From assembly GCA_032158295.1 (NCBI GenBank), contig CM063253.1, forward strand, positions 2,387,001 through 2,451,000: DNA of 64,000 nucleotides, read 5' to 3'. Shown piece by piece: positions 11,070-22,600 of the stretch. The stretch comes from Pycnopodia helianthoides (Eukaryota; Echinodermata; Asteroidea; Forcipulatida; Asteriidae). Below the pieces are notes generated by a model, which searched no databases, had not been told where the DNA came from, and worked only from the letters and a program-made list of their open reading frames with translations. How positions within the stretch are numbered: position 1 is the first letter of the stretch; each line of letters begins with the position of its first letter. The position numbers and the translations under genes were made by a program.

Positions 11070-12912
11070 ACACTGTTGCAAAGATGTAACGATTGAATTA
11101 GTATAGACTTGTTTGCGATTCGTGATAGATGTTTTAAAACAGTGGTTTAGGCCTATATTAAACACTATCGCAAAGATGCAACGATTAAAATATCAGACTT
11201 TTTTTTTGGGGGGGGGGGTAAAAGGCTGTAAACAAGTTGCATGTAATTAATACCTATCCTTTATTTTGAGTTTTATTTCACCTTGTTGTTGATTGGTAGG
11301 TCGTCTTTCTGGGTATAAACTTGAGTCCGTGTGGGCGTATAAGGGAAATCGGCCTGTAGGGTATACAAAAAAAACCACACAAAGTCGGAGGAAACCCCGG
11401 GAAAAACTGCAGTAAGTTAATTATTGTGTGCACGTCTGTGGTTACATGTTCAGGAAGGCGGGAAGTCTGCCGTGCTTACTTTTACAGATGTCTTTCTTTT
11501 GTTCTTTAATTAATTCTTCTTGTACGTCGCTCGTACCCCAAACCGGATCCTAACTTTTAGATACACCTGGCAGTTTCTGATTAGGGAACTTAAGTTATCT
11601 CAGCAAAACACACACAAAAAAAAACAACAAAAAAAACAAACACCCCCAAACCTCAACAAACAAACAAACAATTATTGTAATGGCTTTCTAAAAATGGCTG
11701 TTGAATTATCACTTTTCATGCTCCAACCCATTACAAAATCGTTCACAATTCAAATCAAAGCTTTGCATGCATATAGACCAAAGTACTCATACAATTATTT
11801 TTGTATCAGGCCAATACCAGCAAAAGCTACCGAGCTGAAAGTAGTTAATTAAGTTGAACTGCACATAAGTAATGTAATGAAGAAATTTAACACTACATTT
11901 CGATTCCACTGTGATTATGAGGAAAAATCTGACTCTGTGATCGCGATTGGGTGCAAAAGATGAAGTCAATAATGTCACAACAATTGTTGTGGTTTCTTTC
12001 AACTTTTAATTGCTTCATTGCCAAACCCTCAAGGTACAAATAAATCCCTCGTGAGACATTTTTTCAAAATATTACCGACTAAACCCAAACCGGGGCCAAA
12101 GGTACTGGATATTTTCGAAAAAGGGCACAGACGGAGAGCGCCCTCTGTTGTCAACTATTTACCAAGAACAGGTGTTGACTGAAGTTCCTTCCTCCATGAA
12201 TGGTATGTTACATAATCACATTGTAACGATCAACTCACTGTTTTACAAGAACGATCGTGTCTGAGCTTCTCGACGTCCTTGACACATGTGTATGTCGTCG
12301 GAACGATTTCGCCGAAGGAATCAAAGGGTAATAACAAAGTAACGAATATTAATTATTTGAGAATTAGTTCCAGCACGTTGATTGCGTCTAGATTAAGTTT
12401 CATGGGAACAGCCTCGATCGATTCAGAACAAACTTCAAAACCACACTAACTAACTTTACATCAGCCTAGTGCATTAGCCTAGTGTACTAAAGTATGTACC
12501 GGTAGAACTGTAGTTAATGCACAACAGCGTCTAGTTCTAGTTATTACTTCTCGATCTATTGACGTATGTGAAGGGTTTCAAATGAAATACTTTCAGACAA
12601 ATGCGGAAAAAGGTAAGGAATTAGGCAAAGTTAGAACAGTTTATGATGAATTATGTCATATTGACCGAGTGTTATCATGGAGGTAGAACTACCTCCATGA
12701 TGTTATGTTCAGTACCCAAGTTTTTATGGATGTGTAAATTATTAATAGATACCACAGTAACCATGCCAACAGATCGTAGATAAGTGAGAGTTTTGGTATT
12801 TCGACACATACCAAATCCTTTCATCTTAATTAGCCTAAAGTTTGTTATTTTCATGAACACCCAAGTACTTACATGTGAAATATTTAGTGCAATGTCACCC
12901 TGACTCTGAGCT
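11070..12912. other. gene-free spacer upstream of DHCR24
   Basis: No gene is recognised. It holds a poly(T)-G run at 11200-11218, A/C-rich tracts near 11610-11670, and a perfect 13-bp inverted repeat separated by two bases (ATCATGGAGGTAG and complement) at 12674-12701. DHCR24 5' leader exons or distal regulatory DNA could lie here but cannot be identified. Confidence 0.35.
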
Positions 12913-13306
12913 TTAAAGGAACATTACAGAATTGGTAAGACATTTTTTTGTAAAATATACTTCTTGATCACAGATTTACATAAAACTTACACGGTCTAAT
13001 GATGATGATAGTAGAAAACATCCCTTGAAATATTTCTGTCTGAAATGCCATATTTGATGAGAAATGAATAAACTAAATTTCAGATTGGAGTTTATCGCTC
13101 AGTGAGCGTTTTATTCATTTGTTGAATCTATATGATTTCATGCAAATGTGTAATCGGTTTTTCACTATTTTCTCGTGACCCAGATGGCCGATCGATCTCA
13201 AACTTCTACAGGTTTGTCAGTTTATGTATATGGTGGATTACATAAAGTGATTACACGGCCAGCAACTGTTTTGTTAGCAAAAACCAATTCTGTAATGTTC
13301 CTTTAA
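12913..13306. repeat. MITE family C
   Basis: TTAA-bounded 394-bp element with near-perfect inverted ends (TTAAAGGAACATTACAGAAT and its complement at 13287-13306). A palindromic centre (GCTCAGTGAGC) and the shared block ACAGGTTTGTCAGTTTATG are present. Its right end is ~230 bases before the probable first acceptor of DHCR24. Confidence 0.85.
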
Positions 13307-13623
13307 ACTGAATTGATCTTGCATTGGGCAAAGTTGAACTACTGCAATCACAGAGCTGATTTCAAATCCAAAGTCCAACGATGGACTTCGTGCAACCAGT
13401 TTGTAATTCTAGGTTCAATGGAGCTGATGGTTTTTCACCTTTTGATGAAGTTATACCAACTCTGTCATGAATTTCCCGTTATTGTCTTTGTTTAGTACCC
13501 CGGTACAAAAGTAACTTCTAAATTATTTTCTTTGCAGACAGGGCTGTGAGTAGGCTATAACTTTAAAACTAAAGAAGGAACTATAGCTAGTTCTTGGACA
13601 GTTGGACGGTTTGGAGTTCTAAG

Positions 13624-16600
13624 ATGGTTCCCCTGCTGTGGTTAGTGACACTTTGTGCGGCTCCAGTAGTCAGCCTGCTTGTTTGGATACGCATCAAGGG
13701 ACTGGAGTACACCATCGTCAACCAGCGATGGATTTTCGTTTGTCTGTTTCTTCTGCCGTTGTCGGTCGTCTACGACGCGGTGACCTTTGTGCGTAACTGG
13801 CTGGTATTCCGGCTGAATACTGCGCCGTTGAAGCACGACAAGCGCGTCAAGGACATACAAAGACAGGTATGTTTTATTGAAGGCTTACATGTCACACGAG
13901 GCAATTTACAGGCAACCAGTTCCAGGCAATCTCCAATAAGAACATTCATTCGCATTTCTCATTATTTTCTTGGGGACAGTGAGTGACAGCTAGAAGAATG
14001 TCTGTTGTGCTGCCGAAGCATTCCTTCTGCATACAGTGCAGTTGGTTGCCTCAAAGTTGACTGAAGAAAACAAAATTGCTCTCTGTGACGTGGCCTTAAA
14101 AACCGGAAGAAATGCTTTTGAAGCACCCCCCCCCAAAAAAAAAGAATCTCCGTTGCTTATTGCAATTACTGCAATCAAAACAAAAACGAAAAATGAACAA
14201 ACTCTCTAACAATATGCTTTTTACATTGTTTGTCTTGTTTTTCCTTAAAGTGGTATTGCCATCAAGTTGGTGACAAATTTGTTCGAATTTTTCCAAGTTG
14301 CCCGAAAAAAAATTGCCCGGTGTGACACGGTGTTCACTCTCCAAAACTATACCCTCTAGAAACAAATTTATTATTGTATGGTACAAAGTTCTTTGGGTCT
14401 TGGGCTAGGTCTTCAGGCCTGAACCCAGATTTTCAAAGAGCTACATGCGTAAGATTAATCTCAAGGTGTGTTAGTCAATAAATATCAAGTAATAAACCAC
14501 GACAGCCTGAATGGCTTCCGACTGGCACCCCGAACAAAGGTATTGACAAAATAGGGAGACCACCAACAATAGGGCTAGATTGCTCAGTCGGTAGAATACA
14601 GGCATGTTAATCCAGAGGTTGCAGGTTCAAGTCCCCCTCTAACCAAGTTGTCTTTTTTTTCAAACCCAAAATTAGTTACCACTAATTCTATCTTGATTTT
14701 GTGTCACAATCAACATCACCATGGCAACTGTGAAAGTTCATCTGAAGCTGATAGTTTTATCTGAAAACACTTTTTTTAAATTTATTTTATTTGCAAAGGT
14801 TTTGGAGTGGAAAACAAATGGAGCCAAGCGGCCCATGTGTACATCACGCCCTGGATACCAGACTGTTAGCTTACGGGTTGGAAAGTACAAGAAGACACAC
14901 CATAATGTTCATATCAACCTAGGTAAGATGAGGCCATTTCGGTTGATATGCTCGGAGATACTTTCTAGGAGCTGATTTACTCTTTGAAGTTCCTTTATTA
15001 CTTAATAGCAGTGCTATAGACCGATCTTTTTTTTGGAGCCTGCACACCTAATTCACATAAAAAGTTTAAAAGGCGACGGTTTGTCCATGTCTTTGTGTAC
15101 AAAACCTTGAGCTGCCAGCGTCCCAGCAATGGCGACGTGATTTGATTGGTCTACGGAAAATAAGAAAAGTAGATACAAAGTTTTAGGTTCTTGAAAATTT
15201 CATAGAGCTTTTGTTACCATGTTTTGAGTATGGTTTGCAATCACAGGCCCTGGAATTTCTCTTTGAGAGGGCAAGGCCATTTTCATTTTGCAAAGGGCAA
15301 TTCCATTGGAAAATCTTAAAGTCTTGGGGAAACTTTGAAAGGGGCACCAAGGCCAAGACCAGGGGCCACAGAGGCCATGGCCTCTGTGGCCTCCGTGTAA
15401 TTCCAGGCCTGCAATCTCACATTGTACATCATGTTACATGTTACTCATTGTCACAATAATTGAATCCAACAAGTCAAAAGCATCGGCCCCACTATTTGAA
15501 AATACTCAATAAATAGTTTCATAATTTTAGATTAAAATCTTCAGGAGTTCAGGAAAATGAATTGATTTTCATTACCAAGTTGACGCCCGAGATTAGACTT
15601 TAATCCTTTTTCAGATAAAGTGCAAACGATAAAGACATATATTGAGATAAGTGTTTGCTGCTGCTATTATTTGCACAAAATAGTTTGCACTGCAAGTCCT
15701 ATTTTAATGAGGTCCAAGGTCTCGGAGGTCTATAAAAGGTCGTTGAGGTGCAGTTTGTATGGATTTCATACAAATTGCTTTTGCATGTTGTGGAGCTCCT
15801 GGTAAATGGAGTTTATTGATCAAGATTGGTCTCCAAAGTTATTGTCAGGCAAAAAGAACAAATAGTTTTCTAAGAAAAATATTAAATTGTTGATTTTGAT
15901 TTATACTTGAAACTATGAGCATTCAATTGTTTGTTAAAGGTGGATGTGAAATTGCAATTAATGACCTTATAAGACTGAGCTGATGAAATGGAACTGTGCT
16001 TAAGGGCTTAATTTATGCTGGATGATTTTTTTCTCCTCAGCAAGCCCAAAACAAAACACACAAATAATCTTTATTCTGTCTCTTTGTGTATGAAGGATTT
16101 AAAGTGAGGTACCTGGAAGCGCTTCGTACAGTTTATGTTTATTTTTAATGGTCAACTTTCCTCACACCATGTGCAGTTTAGTTACTTGTTATTATACAAA
16201 CAAATTCAGTCTTAGGACAATAAAGCCTGTCCCAATTTAAACACATTATCTGTATTTGAGTGCATCTTTCTACTTTTACATTTCCTCTTTGCTTATCTCG
16301 TTGCCCTTTTTAACCCTCACCTTGAGTGGCCTATTTTGGGGTCCTTGTATTTTGGGACACAGGTGCTGTCAGGAAAATCTAAAAGTGCATAAAAGTATCA
16401 TCAAAATAGGCTTGACAGGGTACCACAGGAATCCTGACCACAGGACTCCTGACAGGGTACCATGTGACCCCCCCCCCCGAATAGGGGACCACAGAATCTC
16501 ATCAGGGGACATAGGGACCCCTGATATGGGACCACAGGACCCCTGACAGGGTACCACAAAGACCCCTGCCTGACCGGGTACCACAGGACACCTTACAGGG

Positions 16601-19600
16601 GACCTTGGGACCCCTGACAGGGGACCACTGGACCCCTCCGAGAGGGAAAAACAGGATCCCCGACGGGACCAGGGGACCCCCTAACAAGGGGGACCAAGGG
16701 ACCCTCTGACAAGGGACCACAGGAATACTGACAGGCAAACTTTACTGTGAGTTTTTGTATAATTCACACAGTAACTCGGGTTCCCTCACACACACTCTTT
16801 TTTTTCATTTCATTTATTAATTCTGGTTGTGAAGCCAAGGACTCTCAGAAAGCGAACTTAATCTCTATACTAGCCAAGAAACCCCGTGGAGAGAAGACAA
16901 TGAAGGAAGTTTCAGTTTTAGATGTGGGAGGAAAACCCCAGAGAAATATTCCATGGAAAACCCACGCAATCAGGCAGGGACTGAAAAAACCCAATCCCCG
17001 TAAAACATCACTACAACAGTTATTAACTTTTTGGTCTCATTTTTGACTCCCCGGAGCAGTTGACATTCTCGGAGTGGACACAGAACGAAGAGTGGTAAGA
17101 GTTGAGCCACTTGTTTCGATGGGTCAGATCACTGCCTTGCTCAATCCACTAGGATGGACCCTTCCCGTCTTACCAGAGCTTGATGTTCTTACTGTTGGTA
17201 CGTCAAACATAGTGATCCTAAGTGTGACCTGCTCTATGAAAATGAGTCTGATGTCACCCAATGCATTATTGTTTAATAGCCGTTTCAATGTGGAAATTAT
17301 TATTATTTTTGTTTTACTTGTTTAAGATCTATTTATGCATGGTAAACTTTCAGAACACTCAATTTTAGTCAATAAAGCTATGAAAACAACAATTTTGTGA
17401 TCATACTTTAGTCTAATTTGTGTCCTTTTGCTTATATGTATAGCGAAATGGTAATTTTAAACATCAATTTACTTGTAATTCGTTTTCAACAAAAAATTAT
17501 ATATTGGCTAATTTCAAACGGGAGTAACTCAGCAACGCAATTATACACCCCATAGCTTAGACATATACCAAATTACTGCTGCTGGTATGTTCTTTCCAGC
17601 CATGTATATAATCCAATTCTTTAAATTGTCAACATCAGACTCATTTTCACAGAGCGGGTCACAAGTATTGTTTGAAGCTTTGCATGGTGTGGAAAAAATA
17701 GGAAGGAACTATAAATAAATGAATGAATAGTAAACTTGCGGGTACAACCGTGTGTAAATCTCTTTTGTGAGAGTATTGGCTCTGAAAAGAGCCGGTGTGG
17801 TCTCGACATTTCAAATAGTGTACTCTTCTCCTGAAGATGAGCAGAGTAAACTGTTCGAAACGTCGAGACCACACCGGCTCTTTTCAGAGCCAACAAACAC
17901 TCTCACAAAAGAGATTTACACAGGGTACGTTGTACCCGGAAGTTTACTATATTCATTCATTCATTTATTAATAGTTCCTTCCTAGTATTGATCCTAATCT
18001 CCTTATCAGTTGCTAGAAACCTTTCCGTACACGTTTATTTCCATATTTCAGCCAGCATTGACTACTCAACAGGGCCCAATTTCATAGAACTGCTTCAGCA
18101 CAAAAAGTAGCTAAGCACAACAAAACTATGCTTACCAGAGTAAGGTTACCAGCCAAACTACTATACCACATGTACAATTTGTGACTGGTATCCTGCTCAT
18201 TTCTGCTTAGCAGGCAATTGTTAAGCAATATTTTGTGCTTTAAAGCAGCTCTATGAAATTGGGCCCAGGGCTCACCTTTAACACTAGCTTTGCGTACGTT
18301 ACGGGCTAGTGAACACCACTTCTCAACTTGCCCTGTGGACTACTAAAAAACTGTACAATCTACTTGAACATAATGCTCTTCTTTTTAAAAATGTGAATAA
18401 TACATTTAAAAAAATTATTCTTGAGGGTGTGGATCTAACTTCATGTGACCATCAAACTGGTTGCGATTGCCACCACTAATACATCAGAAAGATACATTGA
18501 TGACAATACTTGTTTAAAATATGGGCGACTAAAACTTCCTAATGGCAATTAGTAAAAGGCTATAGTTTTTAGGAAATGAGTAAAACAATTAGTCTTTATC
18601 GCTTGTGTCCAAACCCGATGTTTGAAAACAGTGAAAATCAGTTTTTTTTTACTGTTTTCTCACGACTCCAAAGACCGATTGAGCTTAACTTTTCACAGGA
18701 TACTAGTCTTTGGAAATTACCAATGTTGTACATGTGCTTTAAAGGAACTAAATACTCACTTCAATCATACTTGATGGATATTTTTGTTGTGGTTCATATG
18801 TATGTAGGAGGAATGGTTATGGGTGTCGGAATAGAAACATCTTCTCATAAATTTGGATTATTTCAACACACTTGTGTGGCGTTTGAGTTGGTGATGGCTG
18901 ACGGAAGTTTAGTCAGATGTTCAAAGGTGGGTTTAAGATTAAAATTCCAAATGTTATTAAACAACTCCTTTATTATAAAAAAAAAAAAACCACGGCTTCT
19001 TTTTCACTTTTTCATAGTCGAGTAATAAACCATAAGAGAAACTGACTGGGTAAATTTAAAATAATTTGGGGTTGAACAAAGAAAACTTTACTCAGGGGGA
19101 TTTGAACCAACGACCTCCGGATTAACGTGCCGGCGCTCTTCCAACTGAACTATCTAGCCCTATGTTGGCGGTCTCCCTATGGCTTCTGACTTGCACCCCT
19201 GAACAAAGATATTGACAAAATAGGGAGACTGCCAAGTAAGGTGTTTTCAAAAGACCTATCGGGCTAGGGCAAGTCACACCTGTACATGGAAGTAAAGTTT
19301 ATCCCTAAGTCCTGATAAATTATCTTACCAAGTTGACCTACTAAAAATTAAGAAGTCAACTTGTCCTCATAATTTATTTCACCAAGTTAACTTAACTGAA
19401 ACTAAGAAGTTGACTTATTTTGATAATCTATCTAATACCAAGTTGACTTACTGAAACTAATAAAGTCAACTTGTTCTGATAATTTATTTTGCCAAGTTGA
19501 CTTAACTGAAACTAAGAAGTTGACTTATTTTGATAATCTATCAAATACCAAGTTGACTTACTGAAATTAAGAAGTCGACCTGCCCTCATAATTTATTTTG

Positions 19601-22600
19601 CCAAGTTGTCTTACTGAAACTAATAAAATCAACTTGTCCTGATAAATTGTTTTGCCAAGTTGACTTACTGAAACTAAGAAGTTGACTTATTTTGATAATC
19701 TATCTATTATACGCAGATTCGAATGAGACAAAGGAACAGGTTATTCTTTGATTGAATGTCACAGCCTTGAAAACTGCTTTTACTGAAACTAATAAAGTTG
19801 ACTTGTTCTGATAATTTGCTTCACCAAGTTGACTTACTGAAACTAAAAAGTTGACTTATTTTGATAATCTATCTAATACCAAGTTAACTTACTAAAACTA
19901 ATAAAGTCAACTTATCCTGATGATTTATCTCATTAGTCAACTTATCGAAAGCTAAAAACTGTTGATCGCCAATTCATAGAATATGTTCCCCTTGATATTG
20001 GCAGCTTTGATAAAGGGATTGGTACTGAATCTTTACGTGTGCATCACCATTACTCAGATCTGTAGATACATGTGTTCTTAAAAAAAACTCTTATCATTTT
20101 GAGTGTCATATAATTCTGTTCCATATCGATGATGTCTGCTTTATTTACTGCAGGATGAAAATCCTGATCTGTTCCACGCGGTGCCGTGGTCCTACGGCAC
20201 CCTTGGATTTTTGGTGGCAGCGGAAATCCAAATAGTACCGGCCAAGAAATACGTGAAGGTGAATTACCGGCCGGCACACTCCATGAGCGAAGCCATCAAG
20301 GTGTTCACTGAGGAAGTGCTCAAAGAGACGGGAAATGACTTTGTGGAGGGGCTGGTGTACAGTAAGGATACTGCAGTTATTATGACGGCCAATATGACGG
20401 ATGAGGCCGAGGAGCAGAAGGTAAGATTCAGTGATGTAAGCAGGGGGGGGGGGAGGTTTGAGCCCCCCTCCCCCACCCACTCAAGACAGCCAATATATGA
20501 CACATAAGGCTGAGGAACAGAAGGTAAGACTCAGGGGTTTGAGCCCCCTCCCCCACCCTCTCATGACAGCCAATATATGACGGATGAGGCTGAGAAACAG
20601 AAGGTAAGACTCGGTGATGTAACCAGAAGTTGGGGGAGGGCAGATTTAAGCCCTCTCCCCCACCCACTCATGACGGCCAATATGCTGAGGGACAGGTTTG
20701 AATCCGCCGCCCCATTCTAACCAGAGGGAGGGAGGGGTGGGGACCAGGGTTCAAGCACCCGCCCCAAATGAAAGTATCTAGTTACGCCAATGGTAAGACT
20801 TCAGTTGTTTGATTGGCTATTTTAAGAGTAAGTGGGGAACTATCCCAAGAGAAATCTTTGTCCTGAGACAGCTTCATCTCAAAAGAAAAAAAAAAGCTTT
20901 TCGTTTGACTTATTCCTGAGAACTTGTCTTCCTCAAAGCAAGAATTAGGTAAGGAACATACAAAAACATCGGAATAAACTGTTTTGACATCTTGTCTAAG
21001 TACTAACTGTATCCGGCTGTTGAGTGATGTGTAAAGATGCTTGATTATTAAACTACAAACACACTGGACCAATATTTCAATTTCAAGGAACCAAAAGAAA
21101 ACAACATTCCAAAAATGAGTGACTATGGTAGCAAAATACATTTATAGTTTAAAATCGTTCAATGGTTGGAAATTCATTGCTAATTGTTTAGAACTTTTTT
21201 GAGCCTTTTATGGCCTCCCCCCCCTGTTCATTCAAATGTACAGTGCTACTATTATTACACTTTTAATTGAACAAGATTCGTTTAATGTTTGTTACGTATA
21301 GATCAACGATATTGGTAATTTCTGGAAACCCTGGTTCTTCAAGCACGTCGAGCAATACCTCCACACTGGTGAAGGTTCCGAGTACATACCGTTGCGCCAT
21401 TACTACCATCGCCATACCAGAAGCATCTTCTGGGAACTGGAAGTGAGTGCCTACATCCATGACATCATTGTCTCATTTTATATTGATTGATTTGATTTGA
21501 TTTCTTGCTTTGTTCCACAAAGGGAACATACCTTTGGGAAGGGTCACTACAATATTTTAAATAAAACAAATAAAGTTTACATCACGACAAAAGGAGTTAT
21601 ATCAGCGAAGGCCATTCATGTTTTAACTAATAGTAGAATTTCCATACATGGTCATGGACTTTATACTGGGGTTGAAGGACCTTGATAGCTACAAGGTTGA
21701 AGGTCAGGGATCGATAGCTAAAGGGTTGAAGGTCATGGATAGCTACTGGGGTTAAAAGTTCTGGATAGCTATCAGGGTTGAAGGGCCTAGCTACAGGTTT
21801 GAAAGTTCTGGATAGCTACTGGGGTTGATGGGCCTTGATAGCTACAGGGTTAAAGGTCATGGATAGCTACTGGGGTTAAAGGTCTCAAGATCTTGGTCAC
21901 AATATTGTTTTTTGATGAATTTACATACATGTGTTTACATTTATACTTCCCCCAATGTATCATACTAATGAGTTAATTACCTATTAGCTGCAAATTTTTA
22001 TGCTGAAATTAAACTTACAGAAGAGGAAGATGGCGACATCGAACCCTGTCACTCTTCCTAAACAGCTAACCCAATAAAATGCATTACATCTCCGTAATAA
22101 TAGACCCTTCCCATGAAATATGTTAATTACATTCACGCATGCGTACAGACGCTGCTGGTTGGCAAACGCCATAGAGTTGTGCACAAGGCAGACGCACAAA
22201 CGCGTGTGCGTCACGCCACCATCAGCCCCATGCAAAAAGGCGCGATGTTCACTCATTTTGCCAACCAGTAGGGAGAGTGCGCACGCGCGATGTTCAATTT
22301 GCATATTTCATGGGAAGGATCTATTGCTAAACCTTTCTGACCTAATTTTTTTTTCACCAGGATATCATTCCCTTTGGCAACAATCCTTTATTCCGTTACC
22401 TCTGTGGGTGGATGGTGCCGCCCCAGATCTCACTCCTCAAGTTAACCCAAGGTGAGACAATCCGGAAGCTGTACGAGCAGAACCACGTTCTCCAGGATAT
22501 GTTAGTACCGCTGGGCAAGCTTCGCGAGACCATCCAGTGTTTCGACAGAGAGGCAAATGTAAGTTAAATACTCGGCCAATAATAATAATAGTGGCTTCTT

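Noticed and set aside
12674..12701. Perfect 13-bp inverted repeat as a transcription terminator or site-specific element
   Set aside because: The spacer is only two bases, there is no T-run, and the eukaryotic context makes a rho-independent terminator meaningless. No second copy was seen.
13594..13623. Longer DHCR24 N-terminus from a TTG at 13594
   Set aside because: The ten extra residues start at a non-ATG codon and lie before a good ATG (AAGATGG) that matches the family start.
17838..17880. Intact hammerhead ribozyme in the fold-back loop
   Set aside because: The sequence has CTGAAGATGAG rather than the required CTGANGA core, and no convincing stem I/III was found, so it is reported only as a motif-bearing element.
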